64,000 bases of DNA from Candidatus Magasanikiibacteriota bacterium. GTDB taxonomy: Bacteria; Patescibacteriota; Patescibacteriia; Magasanikbacterales; UBA922. Location of the stretch: assembly GCA_003518365.1 (NCBI GenBank), contig DOYU01000022.1, positions 29,502 to 93,501 on the forward strand, written 5' to 3'. Positions 23,304 to 32,835 of this stretch are shown one piece after another (the first letter of the stretch is position 1; each line of letters starts with the position of its first letter). A model generated the notes under the pieces. It searched no databases. It saw nothing but the letters and a program-made list of their open reading frames with translations, and was not told where the DNA came from. Made by a program: the position numbers and the translations under genes.

Positions 23304-24296
23304 CTACCCTTCTATACACGCATTATATCCACTCACCTCTACATTATATTCACTCACGAGCAACTCTGTCTCGCCAATAAGCGTGTTATATTCAGCAACA
23401 AGTGCATTGTATATATCTACTTTTTCTTTGTAAGCACTCCCTTGCTTTGGCTCGGACGCATCGAGTGCTTCTTTTTGCGCTGTGAGCTCGGCTTGCCGGT
23501 CTTTGATTGTTTGCTGGTTTGTTGCGATCAATGCTTGGGTATCTTTATTTGGAAGCGAACAATTTGGCAGCGGTTTTCCAAAAATTTGGACGGCAAGCCA
23601 GGTTTCGCGTCCGTCATACATGCCTTTGCCTACAGCAACACCAATCTCTGTATATTCTGGTTTTAATATATTTGCGCGATGGCCTGGACTATTCATCCAT
23701 GCCGTGACCAGGTCTGTATCTCCAGAAAAGTCACCTAAGGCTAAATTTTCTCCAGTCAATCTGTAGATATATCCCGCACTTTCTACCCAGTATGATGGCT
23801 GCGTGCCATCTGGCCCAACATGTGCAAAGTATTGCTTTGCAAACATATCTGCGAGCTTTGCTGCGGCAGCGTTGGAGAGCTTTGTGTTGAGCGTGAGAGA
23901 TGAGAGGCCTTGGGCAGTTCTTTCCGCGTTTGTGACTGCTACGACGCCAGGAACGGTCAGTGCACCAGTCGCAGACAATGAAGGGCGTGTGAGCGGAGGC
24001 GGGGAATTGACTTCTTTTTTGGTGTCAGTGATTTTTGTTTGGGTAAATGTCGGGGTGGTTTCTTGTGTTGGGGTGTCTATCTTCTGTGGAGGCTCCTGAT
24101 CTGCGGTTTTCTCAGTATCTGCTCTCAATGGTAGCTTTTGCCCTTTTGACGTGTCAGAAACACTTTGTGGGGCGTTGTAGCGAGCTAATTCTTCTATATC
24201 TACGTCTATCAGGGCTTCCTGTAAGGTAAATCTGAATAATAAGACAGCGCCAACCGTGAGGCCAGCAAAGAAGAGTATGGAGAAGAGTCGTCTCAT
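23304..24296 (-). CDS. Exported CAP-domain (SCP-like) protein
   Basis: 330 aa. A signal anchor at residues 4-20 (LFSILFFAGLTVGAVLLF) is followed by a Pro/Thr-rich linker and the CAP domain from about 118: VTNAERTAQGLSSL, AKLADMFAKQYFAH, GENLALG and SPGHRANIL are the family signatures, with the His and Glu residues of the CAP cavity. After it comes a coiled-coil tail (QQTIKDRQAELTAQKEALDA) with Tyr-Asn repeats to the end. Bacterial relatives (YkwD type) are secreted and of unclear function. The start at 24296 is taken for the signal peptide. Confidence 0.85.
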   Translation of the reverse strand: MRRLFSILFFAGLTVGAVLLFRFTLQEALIDVDIEELARYNAPQSVSDTSKGQKLPLRADTEKTADQEPPQKIDTPTQETTPTFTQTKITDTKKEVNSPPPLTRPSLSATGALTVPGVVAVTNAERTAQGLSSLTLNTKLSNAAAAKLADMFAKQYFAHVGPDGTQPSYWVESAGYIYRLTGENLALGDFSGDTDLVTAWMNSPGHRANILKPEYTEIGVAVGKGMYDGRETWLAVQIFGKPLPNCSLPNKDTQALIATNQQTIKDRQAELTAQKEALDASEPKQGSAYKEKVDIYNALVAEYNTLIGETELLVSEYNVEVSGYNACIEG

Positions 24297-24407
24297 AAGC
24301 TCTTGCGTAAAGGGGCATAGATTGCTACAATACCGAGGCAAAAAATGCTTTATTCAGAGAAATCTTTCTGATTCAGTATACAAAAAATATACTATATATT
24401 CAAGTCT

Positions 24408-26171
24408 ATGACACTTCGAACACATACGTGTGGAGAATTGAAAAAAGCTGCTGTCGGCACACAGGTCACATTGTCAGGTTGGGTCCACAAACGACGCGAT
24501 TTGGGAGGCTTGCTTTTTGTAGATCTTCGCGATCGATATGGCATCACCCAAGTCGTATTTCATCCAGACAAGGTGGCTGATTTTTCTGTGGCAGAAAGTT
24601 TGAAGTATGAATACATCATCACGGTGAACGGAGACGTCGTTGCGCGCGATGCCAATACAGTCAACAAAGATCTCGCGACAGGAGAGATTGAAATTCATGC
24701 GACGACGCTCACGATTCAGTCTACGGCAAAAGCAATGCCATTTGAAATTTTTGACACACAAAAAGGAGAAGAAGATGAAGATCTTCGCTTGACCTACCGT
24801 TTCCTCGAACTCCGTCGTGAAAAATTGAAAGAAAATATCATCTTCAGAAACAAGATGGAACAGCATATTCACAAGTACATGCAGGAGAGAAATTTTTTGC
24901 ATATTGCAACTCCGATTCTTACGGTCAGTTCTCCAGAAGGTGCGCGTGATTTTCTTGTGCCAAGTCGTATTCACCCAGGGAAATTTTACGCATTGCCACA
25001 AGCGCCACAGCAGTATAAGCAGCTCCTCATGGTCGCAGGCTTTGATCGCTATTATCAGATTGCGCCATGTATGCGCGACGAAGATCCGCGCGCAGATCGT
25101 TCACCAGGAGAATTTTATCAGCTCGATACTGAAGTGAGTTTCATGACGCGTGATGAATTTTTTGAACTCATGGAACCTCTGTTTGTAGAACTTACGGAAC
25201 AAGTTGCTGGGAAAAAAATTCAACAAACACCATTTCCACGTATTCCATTCAAACAAGCAATGGAAGAATACGGCAGTGATCGTCCAGACCTTCGTTTTGG
25301 TTTGAAACTTGTTGATGTGACTGCGTGGGGGAATGCAAGTGCATTCAAAGTTTTTTCAGACGCACCAAGTGTTCGTGCATTGAAAATCGACGGTGGACAC
25401 GAATGGAGCAGAAAACAAATCGAAGATGAATTTGAAGATGCGGCAAAACGTGCACATGCAAAAGGACTTGCATGGATGAAATTTGTTGAGGGTAAGTTCG
25501 ATGGAGGTATTGCCAAGTTTTTTTCAGAGGAACAATTACAACAATTACAACAATTAGTACACATTGAACAAAACACGATAGTGTTTTTCGTCGCTGATGA
25601 ATGGGATGTCAGTTGTCTTGCACTCGGTGCAGTTCGCCACTATGCAGGAAAGAAACTCGAGCTCGCAGATCAAAATGTGATTGCGTGGGCATGGATTGTC
25701 GATTTTCCATTTTTTGAAAAGAACAGTGAAACAGGAAAAATAGATTTTGGACACAATCCATTCTCTATGCCACAAGGCGGCCTTGACGCACTGAACAATC
25801 AAAACCCACTCGATATTCTCGCAGACCAGTACGACATCATTGCAAATGGACTTGAACTCAGTTCCGGTGCGGTGAGAAATAAAGATCCTGAAGTCATGTA
25901 CAAAGCATTTGATATCGCTGGATATACCAAAGCGCAAGTAGATGAAAAGTTTGGGCACATGATAAAAGCGTTTGAATATGGTGCGCCTCCCCATTGCGGC
26001 TTTGCGCCTGGTATTGAGCGTATGGTGATGGTATTGAAAGGGGAGACAAATATCCGTACTGTCATTCCATTCCCAAAGAATCAAAAAGCAGAAGAACCTA
26101 TGATGGGCAGTCCTGCCGTTGTTGACGATGCGCAATTGAAAGAATTGGGGATTGCTGTGGTAAAGGAATAA
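24408..26171 (+). CDS. aspS: Aspartyl-tRNA synthetase
   Basis: Class IIb synthetase of the bacterial type, 587 aa. The N-terminal anticodon OB domain (LSGWVHKRRDLGGLLFVDLRD) leads to the catalytic core with FLVPSRIHPGKFYALPQAPQ, motif 2 (FDRYYQIAPCMRDEDPRADR), the inserted GAD domain (about 285-420) and motif 3 (HCGFAPGIERMVMVL). Whether it also charges tRNA-Asn cannot be told; an AsnRS gene in the same window makes a discriminating form more likely. A palindromic AGTATA...TATACT lies 12-32 bases before the start. Confidence 0.95.
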   Translation: MTLRTHTCGELKKAAVGTQVTLSGWVHKRRDLGGLLFVDLRDRYGITQVVFHPDKVADFSVAESLKYEYIITVNGDVVARDANTVNKDLATGEIEIHATTLTIQSTAKAMPFEIFDTQKGEEDEDLRLTYRFLELRREKLKENIIFRNKMEQHIHKYMQERNFLHIATPILTVSSPEGARDFLVPSRIHPGKFYALPQAPQQYKQLLMVAGFDRYYQIAPCMRDEDPRADRSPGEFYQLDTEVSFMTRDEFFELMEPLFVELTEQVAGKKIQQTPFPRIPFKQAMEEYGSDRPDLRFGLKLVDVTAWGNASAFKVFSDAPSVRALKIDGGHEWSRKQIEDEFEDAAKRAHAKGLAWMKFVEGKFDGGIAKFFSEEQLQQLQQLVHIEQNTIVFFVADEWDVSCLALGAVRHYAGKKLELADQNVIAWAWIVDFPFFEKNSETGKIDFGHNPFSMPQGGLDALNNQNPLDILADQYDIIANGLELSSGAVRNKDPEVMYKAFDIAGYTKAQVDEKFGHMIKAFEYGAPPHCGFAPGIERMVMVLKGETNIRTVIPFPKNQKAEEPMMGSPAVVDDAQLKELGIAVVKE

Positions 26172-26178
26172 GAATGCT

Positions 26179-26874
26179 ATGAGGCAATCTGCTTATAGCA
26201 TTATTATCCCAACCTATAACGAGGTAGAAAACATAACTCCGCTCATTGAGGAGATTATCGAACAGGTTGATAGTTCATCTGTGAGTTTGGATATTGTTGT
26301 TATTGATGATAATTCTCCTGATGGCACAGGAAAAAAAGTGTTGGAATTGGTAGATACGTATCCTGTGAGGTTGATTTCTCGAGAATCAAAAACCGGGTTA
26401 GGAAGCGCTGTGAGAGAAGGATTTGCTCAAACTGATTCAGAGTATCTTATTGTTATGGATGCAGATTTAAGTCATGATCCATCAATTTTGAATGCTATGA
26501 TCACGGCTTTATCGAGTTTTGATATTGTTATCGGCAGTCGTTTTTTGCCAGAAAGCACGGTTGAGTCTTGGACTCCTTGGCGTAAATTTTTATCAAAATT
26601 TGGTGTTTCCTTGGCACGCTATACGGTGCAGGTACAGGATCCATTGAGTGGATATTTTGGTTTTCGTCGGCACGTTATTGATAATGTTCAGCTAAAGACA
26701 ATGGGATATAAAATATTGTTTGAGATATTGGCGAAAGGAACCTATCAATCTGTATGCGAGATTCCGTTTACCTTTCGTGTGCGACATACGAGTGTTTCTA
26801 AATTGAATACGAAAGAATATCTTCGTTTTTTGTTTCAATGCATAACCTATGTGAGGTGGCGGAAAAAAAAGTAA
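26179..26874 (+). CDS. Glycosyltransferase family 2, polyprenol-phosphate mannosyltransferase-like
   Basis: 231 aa GT-A enzyme that probably moves a sugar from a nucleotide donor to polyprenyl phosphate. The start IIIPTYNEVENITPLIEEI, VIDDNSPDGTGKKV, MDADLSHDP (DxD) and VIGSRFL are the DPM1-type motifs; DPLSGYFGFRR and GYKILFEILAK complete the signature. No C-terminal membrane helices are present. It is 7 bases after aspS and 2 before a multi-helix membrane protein that may use its lipid-linked product. Confidence 0.88.
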   Translation: MRQSAYSIIIPTYNEVENITPLIEEIIEQVDSSSVSLDIVVIDDNSPDGTGKKVLELVDTYPVRLISRESKTGLGSAVREGFAQTDSEYLIVMDADLSHDPSILNAMITALSSFDIVIGSRFLPESTVESWTPWRKFLSKFGVSLARYTVQVQDPLSGYFGFRRHVIDNVQLKTMGYKILFEILAKGTYQSVCEIPFTFRVRHTSVSKLNTKEYLRFLFQCITYVRWRKKK

Positions 26875-26876
26875 GT

Positions 26877-28166
26877 ATGGTTTTACGGCTACGACAAATA
26901 ACATATATAAAAGTTTTTGCTTTTTCTTTTTTGTGTACGCTATTTGTTATATATCTCCATCTTGCATTGCCGTCGATGTTTAATCAATTTGCCAAAACAA
27001 ACTTTTTCTTTTCTGATGTGTCTACAAGAATTAGCGAACCGTATGGAGAATATGTTTGGAATTTGCATACTACCCATCCGGTATTTGCAAGAAGGCAGCT
27101 TACGACACAAGTCGTACATTTGTTTCAGCATGTATTTGATATTGGGATAATGCCAGCGTTTATTCTGCTACAATCATTGCTTCTCTTTTTTTCTGGGGTG
27201 GCTCTCTTTTATTTTATACGGGCTGTAGAATTAGAAAAGTACTGGTTTGTATCATTGGCAGCATTTTATACAACATTTCCTATTTTATTTGCTTTTTTGC
27301 CTAGTATCTGGTCGTATGATGATCTTTGGCAAATATTTTTTTTGTTTCTTGTTCTTGCGAATGCGTGGAATCGGAGATATACGTTTACGTTATTTTTTTT
27401 ATTCCTTGCTCTCGTTTCTCGAGAATCAACGATCCTGGCGTTTCCTGGGATTTTTGGGATCATGGTCTATCGAGGATACGCCGGTGTGAAAACAAAAATT
27501 TCATTTCGTTCTATATTCACCCATGGATTGATGTTATTACTTCCAATAGTAGTATATATGTTATATTATGTTGCATTAGGGCGCATACTCCATATGCAAG
27601 GAAGTGACGTCGCATATATGACAACTGAAAGATTTCGTCATGTTATGTATAATTTTCAGAATACTGCATATAGTGTAGAGTCTTTGGTTGCTCCGGTCCT
27701 TGTATATGGTTTAGCTGTATATGCTCTTTTTCGTTCCTTGCAAGGGGGATATATGAAAGAAACGTTTTTCCCTCTTGTGATTGGGTTTGTTGTGACTATG
27801 TTTGTAAATGTACTTGCTGTCTATACGGGTGGCCATGCCTATGAAATGCGCCTTTTTTTCTTACCCCTGGTATTTTTGTATCCACTATTGGGATTTTTAT
27901 ATATGAAAGAATTGAGGACTATACGAGACATAGTGAAGAAACATACCATGCATAGGCGAGCTGCCCCTATACTTTTTACATATTTCATTTCTTTTTTCCT
28001 TTGTATTTTTGCTACAATTGTGTTTAGTTTTTTTGTATATAGTCCAGTTGGTGGTGGCCCTGTGAGTATGATATATCAATGTTTTCTTTTTCTTGTATTG
28101 TTTTTCATTGCTTTGAGTATGTGCTTGCACAGTGTAGACAAATCATTAAAAAGAATTTTAAGTTGA
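26877..28166 (+). CDS. Multi-spanning membrane protein, possible GT-C glycosyltransferase
   Basis: 429 aa with about ten hydrophobic segments and few loops. The start at 26877 (MVLRLRQITYIK) is preferred to an ATG at 26838 because it directly follows the preceding stop and has T at -1. The topology, a long first external loop with polar residues (SDVSTRISEPYGEYVWN) and coupling to a polyprenol-phosphate sugar transferase suggest a GT-C enzyme that transfers lipid-linked sugars. No DD or DE signature is certain, so this remains inference. Confidence 0.6.
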   Translation: MVLRLRQITYIKVFAFSFLCTLFVIYLHLALPSMFNQFAKTNFFFSDVSTRISEPYGEYVWNLHTTHPVFARRQLTTQVVHLFQHVFDIGIMPAFILLQSLLLFFSGVALFYFIRAVELEKYWFVSLAAFYTTFPILFAFLPSIWSYDDLWQIFFLFLVLANAWNRRYTFTLFFLFLALVSRESTILAFPGIFGIMVYRGYAGVKTKISFRSIFTHGLMLLLPIVVYMLYYVALGRILHMQGSDVAYMTTERFRHVMYNFQNTAYSVESLVAPVLVYGLAVYALFRSLQGGYMKETFFPLVIGFVVTMFVNVLAVYTGGHAYEMRLFFLPLVFLYPLLGFLYMKELRTIRDIVKKHTMHRRAAPILFTYFISFFLCIFATIVFSFFVYSPVGGGPVSMIYQCFLFLVLFFIALSMCLHSVDKSLKRILS

Positions 28167-28169
28167 CAT

Positions 28170-28859
28170 ATGGATCTCACGCTCAAACAATTTACTGGCC
28201 CTTTTGATCTTTTGTTGTCGCTGGTGGAAGGGCAGGAGCTTCAGATTTCCGAAATTACCTTGTCCGAAGTCACAGAACAGTATCTCACATATCTCGATAC
28301 CCTGGAGGAAGATCGTGTTGAAGAATTGGCAGATTTCCTGGTTGTTGCCGCAAAACTTTTGTATTTGAAATCAAAGCGACTCCTCCCTGAATTTTTGCCA
28401 GAAGAAGAGGATGATACTGATGGGCTTGAAGCACAGTTGAAGCTGTATAAGCAATTTGTTGATGCTAGTAAGATAGTAGACAAATTGTGGCTTGGAGACA
28501 AGAAAAGTGGCTTTCGCAGTGAACCACCAAAGCAACGTGACGGCTTTGCATTGCCCCCAGGGCTTGATCTAGAGGCTTTGGGGCAATCTATGGTACACTT
28601 AGTGTCCAAGATAGCGCCACCAAAAAAATTGCCTCGGACCCATATAGATAAAGGGGTGTCTCTCAAAGAGCGTATTGATGCGATTCGGAAGCTCTTGAAA
28701 GAACGAAAAAGTTTTCGTTTTGCAGATGCTCTTTCTGATGCTAATAATAAGACCGAAGTGATCATTGGATTTCTTGCGATTCTTGAACTGGTGAAGCAGA
28801 AGTCCTTATATTTAGATCAAGATGCGACCTTTGGGGATATTATGATTACGCGGGCGTGA
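28170..28859 (+). CDS. scpA: Segregation and condensation protein A
   Basis: ScpA is the kleisin of the SMC-ScpAB complex. The start MDLTLKQFTGPFDLLLSLVE, the LADFLVVAAKLLYLKSKRLLP segment (SMC neck-binding helix) and the C-terminal winged-helix part (KTEVIIGFLAILELVKQKSL) are diagnostic. 229 aa. It is separated from scpB by 109 bases that contain a palindromic repeat. Confidence 0.93.
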   Translation: MDLTLKQFTGPFDLLLSLVEGQELQISEITLSEVTEQYLTYLDTLEEDRVEELADFLVVAAKLLYLKSKRLLPEFLPEEEDDTDGLEAQLKLYKQFVDASKIVDKLWLGDKKSGFRSEPPKQRDGFALPPGLDLEALGQSMVHLVSKIAPPKKLPRTHIDKGVSLKERIDAIRKLLKERKSFRFADALSDANNKTEVIIGFLAILELVKQKSLYLDQDATFGDIMITRA

Positions 28860-28880
28860 AGCATCACTCCTACAATAGAA

Positions 28881-28948
28881 CACGGATCAAACAGATTGAA
28901 CGAATTTGAACTGATCCGTGAATATCTGTGAGATCTGTTCAATCCGTG
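28881..28948. repeat. Inverted repeat between scpA and scpB
   Basis: CACGGATCAAACAGAT (28881-28896) faces ATCTGTTCAATCCGTG (28933-28948), 14 of 16 pairs. A further copy of the GATCCGTG unit lies in the loop. Intergenic palindromic element with no T tract. Confidence 0.6.
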
Positions 28949-28968
28949 TGCTATCAGTACTTACCTCT

Positions 28969-29526
28969 ATGAATCTTTTATCAAAACTTGAATCTATTCT
29001 CTTTGTTGCGTCAAAACCTTTGACGATTGTTCAGCTTGCAAAAGCACTCGATACGAGTAAGGAGCATATCAGTGAAGCACTGGATACACTTGTCATGAAA
29101 TACAATCGTGATGATAGTGGCATTCATATATTGCGAGAAGCAGAAAGTGTGCAGATGGCGACGAATCCTGAAAATCTTTCTGCGATTGAAGGATTTATCA
29201 AAGACGAAGTTTCAGGAGAATTGACAAAGGCACAACTCGAGACATTGACTGTCATTGCATATCGTTCACCAATCACCAGAGCTGATCTCGAGCAAATTCG
29301 TGGGGTGAACTGTTCTGTTATTTTGCGAAATTTGATGATGCGTGGGCTTGTGGATCAATATGATAGTAGTGAAGAAATTTTACCAACGTATGTGCTTACG
29401 ATGGATGCCTTGGCCGCACTTGGTATTTCGGAGATTGCTGATTTGCCACAGTTCGCAGAGCTCAGTCAGCACGAGCATATTGCACATGCGCTTTCAAAAG
29501 AAGAAGATAGCGATACTGTAGAATAA
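28969..29526 (+). CDS. scpB: Segregation and condensation protein B
   Basis: ScpB dimers bind ScpA in the SMC complex. 185 aa with two winged-helix domains: ESILFVASKPLTIVQLAKAL at the start, and TKAQLETLTVIAYRSPITRADLEQIRGVN, the family signature, in the middle. An earlier start is possible, but 28969 follows T and gives the standard N-terminus. It precedes the carboxypeptidase gene by 7 bases. Confidence 0.93.
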   Translation: MNLLSKLESILFVASKPLTIVQLAKALDTSKEHISEALDTLVMKYNRDDSGIHILREAESVQMATNPENLSAIEGFIKDEVSGELTKAQLETLTVIAYRSPITRADLEQIRGVNCSVILRNLMMRGLVDQYDSSEEILPTYVLTMDALAALGISEIADLPQFAELSQHEHIAHALSKEEDSDTVE

Positions 29527-29533
29527 TGTAATT

Positions 29534-30598
29534 ATGAATTTTCTTGATATACAATCTGGTGCAAAAGATAGATCAAATACGTGGCGAAATATTCTTGCTA
29601 TGGGTATGTTTGTCGTTGCTCTTGGTGGTATTGGGTGGTCATTTGCATCATCATTTTCTTCTGGAAAAATATCTACATTTATTGCTCGGGTTACGCCAGA
29701 AGGATTTCCTCTTGCAGAAGACAAAGAGGTGGTAAAAGCAGGAGGAGATATTACGGTCGAGCCCATGAATCTTCCTGTTCCACCAAAATTGATAGGAGAA
29801 CTTGTTCCTGCAAGCACTTTTGCGGCCGAAGGATTGATTGTCAAAGATGTGGAAACCGGTGCATTGCTGTATGAAAAGCGTGCCTATGATCAACGACCAA
29901 TCGCGAGTATTACAAAGCTCATGAGCGCGCTTGTTATTTTGGAAAAATCTCCTGATTGGACAACGTCAACTATTGTTGTCTCAGATACTGTCCCTGATAC
30001 ACACATGTATGCGGGGGATACCTATACACTCGAAGAATTATGGCGCGCGGCATTGGTTGGATCGTCAAATAAAGCGATTCTTACACTTGCGGATGCTGTT
30101 GGCTGGCCACGCGATGCGTTTATCGAGCGCATGAATCAAAAAGCGCGCGAGCTTGGCATGCTCGATAGTTTGTTTACAGATCCGAGTGGACTTGATGCTG
30201 GGAATGTTTCAACGCCATCAGATTTGGTCATTCTCCTGAATGAAGCACTCTCACACGAAGATATTCAGCGGACACTCTTGATCACAGAAGTGCAGCTTTT
30301 TTCAAAAGAGCGAAATAAGCAGCATCACATGTGGAGCACCAATTGGCTTTTGCTTGGGTGGATCCAGCATGGATTTGCCAATATTCTTGGTGGAAAAACA
30401 GGCTACATTCCAGAATCTGGATACAATTTTACTGCTCGTATTGAAGATATTCTTGGGCATCAGCTCGATATTGTAGTTCTTGGTGCTACGGTACATGAAG
30501 ATCGTTTTACTGTGCTTCGAGAGGCAGGGGAGTGGGCATTTGAAAATTATCAGTGGGATGATGAACCAATTGTAGAAACTTCACCGGAGGGCGTATGA
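29534..30598 (+). CDS. D-alanyl-D-alanine carboxypeptidase (peptidase S11)
   Basis: Penicillin-binding D,D-peptidase that trims peptidoglycan stem peptides. 354 aa. A signal-anchor helix spans about residues 20-38. The three active motifs are SxxK (SITK, about 118-121), SxN (SSN, in VGSSNKA) and KTG (GGKTGY). Between them lies DPSGLDAGNVSTPSDL, typical of S11. The usual C-terminal beta domain and amphipathic anchor are absent. The gene overlaps the next by 4 bases (ATGA). Confidence 0.92.
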   Translation: MNFLDIQSGAKDRSNTWRNILAMGMFVVALGGIGWSFASSFSSGKISTFIARVTPEGFPLAEDKEVVKAGGDITVEPMNLPVPPKLIGELVPASTFAAEGLIVKDVETGALLYEKRAYDQRPIASITKLMSALVILEKSPDWTTSTIVVSDTVPDTHMYAGDTYTLEELWRAALVGSSNKAILTLADAVGWPRDAFIERMNQKARELGMLDSLFTDPSGLDAGNVSTPSDLVILLNEALSHEDIQRTLLITEVQLFSKERNKQHHMWSTNWLLLGWIQHGFANILGGKTGYIPESGYNFTARIEDILGHQLDIVVLGATVHEDRFTVLREAGEWAFENYQWDDEPIVETSPEGV

Positions 30599-31158
30599 AC
30601 AAAAAAGCAATATTGATCAAAATAATCGCACTCCTCTTTGTGTGTGGTATCATTGTCGGACTCAACATTTTTTTGATAGAGCACAGTGATGTTGTAGAAA
30701 ATATTGTTTCACGCTTTGGATATGTGGGAATGTTTCTTCTTGCTGCGGTGAGTGGATTCAATCTGGTTGTCCCCATCCCTGCCATAGGATTTTATCCGGT
30801 GTTTGCCGAACTTGGATATGCACCAGCCGTGATTATTGGCATCATGTCTCTTGGAATGACGCTTGGTGACTCTATTGGCTACTTGCTTGGGCGTACAGGA
30901 AAAGATATGCTTGCTGCCTCTTCATCACGGCATGTGAATGATGTCTTTCATAGATTGTATCTGCGACATCAAGTCTTGCCATTTGTTTTTTTGTTTTTTT
31001 ATGTTGCATTTGTGCCACTTCCAAACGAGCTGCTTGTAATTCCTATGGCTATTGCCGGCTATCGGTATTGGCACATGGCTGTGGTATTGTGTTTGGGAAA
31101 TATGTTGTTTAATACATTCGGTGCATTTGGAATAGCGACGATAGTGTCATTGTTTTAG
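30595..31158 (+). CDS. VTT-domain (DedA/SNARE-associated type) membrane protein
   Basis: 187 aa with about four membrane helices. The conserved GDSIGYLLGRTGKD and FVPLPNELLVIPMAIAGYRY with re-entrant-like segments fit the VTT/DedA superfamily, members of which act as polyprenyl-phosphate or phospholipid flippases. A GGAGG sequence lies 4 bases before ATG, but it is part of the preceding coding region. The overlap with the carboxypeptidase gene suggests joint cell-wall function. Confidence 0.8.
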   Translation: MNKKAILIKIIALLFVCGIIVGLNIFLIEHSDVVENIVSRFGYVGMFLLAAVSGFNLVVPIPAIGFYPVFAELGYAPAVIIGIMSLGMTLGDSIGYLLGRTGKDMLAASSSRHVNDVFHRLYLRHQVLPFVFLFFYVAFVPLPNELLVIPMAIAGYRYWHMAVVLCLGNMLFNTFGAFGIATIVSLF

Positions 31159-31161
31159 GCT

Positions 31162-31668
31162 ATGCCTCATTTGAATCCTGCCACATGGTTTGCTGCACTT
31201 CCTCATGAATGGGCAGTATTTTTGCTTTCGATGCTCCCGATTACCGAGCTCCGAGCCGCTATTCCTATTGGGCTTACCGTCTATGACATGTCTTTACCCG
31301 TGACGTGGATCATGGCGGTGTTGGGCAATCTTGTGCCATCATTTTTTTTGCTCCTTCTTTTGCCTCGGTTGCATGATTGGATTATCCGACAAAAATATAT
31401 AGGAGCTATATTCAAAAAGAAACTCGCAGATGCTGAGCGATTTTTTTCTGGCAATCATGCGAAGTATGGGGCTATCGCTTTGGTGGTATTCGTGGGGATC
31501 CCGTTACCTATGACCGGAGCATGGACTGGGTCACTCGCATCGTTTATTTTCAAAATCCCATTCAAAAAATCATTTCCTCTCATCGCGCTTGGCGTTTCGC
31601 TCGCCGCGACGATTGTTACTCTTATTACGCTCTTTGCTGGGGGAGCATGGCGAGCCTTATTTTTGTAG
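31162..31668 (+). CDS. Small multidrug-export family (COG2426-like) membrane protein
   Basis: 168 aa with about four helices. The segment LSMLPITELRAAIPIGL, the PRLHDWIIRQKYIG loop and GIPLPMTGAWTGSLASFI are the marks of this family, whose function is not truly established despite the name. It resembles the VTT fold of the preceding protein, so the two may be related. It starts 3 bases after that gene and closes the unit. Confidence 0.8.
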   Translation: MPHLNPATWFAALPHEWAVFLLSMLPITELRAAIPIGLTVYDMSLPVTWIMAVLGNLVPSFFLLLLLPRLHDWIIRQKYIGAIFKKKLADAERFFSGNHAKYGAIALVVFVGIPLPMTGAWTGSLASFIFKIPFKKSFPLIALGVSLAATIVTLITLFAGGAWRALFL

Positions 31669-31684
31669 GAGGTATCCCATTTTG

Positions 31685-31714
31685 AAAAAACACTCGCATT
31701 ATTGAGTGTTTTTT
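31685..31714. terminator. Bidirectional terminator with a stop codon in its loop
   Basis: AAAAAACACTC (31685-31695) and GAGTGTTTTTT (31704-31714) form a perfect 11-bp stem. The 8-base loop contains the stop codon (31699-31701) of the convergent ATP-grasp gene, and the right arm encodes its last codons. Confidence 0.85.
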
Positions 31715-32805
31715 CTTTCCTGAATGAGTGTTTTTATTTCATGCACGATGGTATTGATGAGTTTTTTTATTTTTCTCTTGGATGAACGTATTTCATCATA
31801 TTCCCAATAAATGCCAGGATTTGTATTGCCTTCTACGAGATACAAATGTCCATTGTTACTTCGTATATAGTCTAGTGCATAGAGAGAGTGTGACAGGTCT
31901 AGGGTGTTTTCTAATATTTTTTTAATTTTTGTGTTCATGATGATTACATCTTGGGGGATGCGTCTTAGAGAAATATAAAAAGAACTTCCGCCCTGGTGTT
32001 GGTTTGCTAAAAAGTTTCCTTTTTGAGCTACGCGGATATAGCTTTGGAGTGTTTTTGTATTCAATGTGATTACTCGTACATCTATTGTTCCGCGATGTTT
32101 TTTGAAATGAAAGCTCGTATCACAGGTGAGAAAAGGTTGAAGAACATACGAGATATGTTTTGTATGATAGTCGATTATTTTGGCTATTCCTTTTTTGGTA
32201 AACGTTACTTTGTGAATATTGAATCCTCCAGATCCTGTTTTATTTTTTATAATGTATCCATTCAAAAAATCTTCACGATAGGGATGTTTTTGAAGTATGG
32301 CATCTAGTCTTTTTTTTGCTGCCATGATTGCTTTTTCTGTGCCATGTGTTATTTCTGCTGTAGGTATCGCATATTTTTTGAAATGTGTGTATGTATTGAA
32401 TTTATTCTCAAAAACTTTTGTGAGGATTTTTTTGTTAAACGTATAGATTTTTTTGCTTGATGTAAGTGTAGACATTTGCTCCTTTTGAGTAGATGTCTTT
32501 GGGGTAAACTTATCAAAGAGCATGGTCGTGTATGCCTTATGTGGGTGTCTGTGCCATGTGTTGTTGTCGTAGGTCCAAAAACTTTTGAATAATCCTGAAC
32601 CACAAATGTCTGATGATGTTGCAAATGCAGCGTTCAATCCTTTTTTTTTGCATCTTTCTAAAAAATATCGATAGCAGTCATTGTATACTCCTACTTTACT
32701 TTTTGGAGGAAACGGAGGGCTGTCTGTATATGACGTATTGCCCGCACTCTTTGCTTTCATTCCCGAATACACAATAATAATGTCAAATGTGTCTATTTGA
32801 GTATT
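31699..32805 (-). CDS. ATP-grasp superfamily protein (RimK/GshB-like)
   Basis: 368 aa. ATP-grasp enzymes form carboxylate-amine or -thiol bonds with ATP. The C-terminal half shows the fold: IIKNKTGSGGFNIHKV (glycine-rich ATP loop), SYVLQPFL, DVRVITLN, and EGNTNPGI (Mg-binding Glu-x-Asn). The N-terminal half is lineage-specific with basic residues, and its substrate cannot be read. The start at 32805 was preferred over a GTG at 32838 lying in a hairpin; C rather than T precedes it. It is probably transcribed alone. Confidence 0.75.
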   Translation of the reverse strand, partial: NTQIDTFDIIIVYSGMKAKSAGNTSYTDSPPFPPKSKVGVYNDCYRYFLERCKKKGLNAAFATSSDICGSGLFKSFWTYDNNTWHRHPHKAYTTMLFDKFTPKTSTQKEQMSTLTSSKKIYTFNKKILTKVFENKFNTYTHFKKYAIPTAEITHGTEKAIMAAKKRLDAILQKHPYREDFLNGYIIKNKTGSGGFNIHKVTFTKKGIAKIIDYHTKHISYVLQPFLTCDTSFHFKKHRGTIDVRVITLNTKTLQSYIRVAQKGNFLANQHQGGSSFYISLRRIPQDVIIMNTKIKKILENTLDLSHSLYALDYIRSNNGHLYLVEGNTNPGIYWEYDEIRSSKRKIKKLINTIVHEIKTLIQERKNTQ

Positions 32806-32835
32806 CATGATATGTTGATTTATCTTGAAATCAAT

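Noticed and set aside
25554..26135. 193-codon minus-strand frame opposite aspS
   Set aside because: Antisense to the catalytic core of aspS.
30585..30597. GGAGG before the VTT-domain gene as evidence of Shine-Dalgarno use by host genes
   Set aside because: It lies inside the coding end of the preceding gene, and T still precedes the ATG; a single case does not change the pattern.
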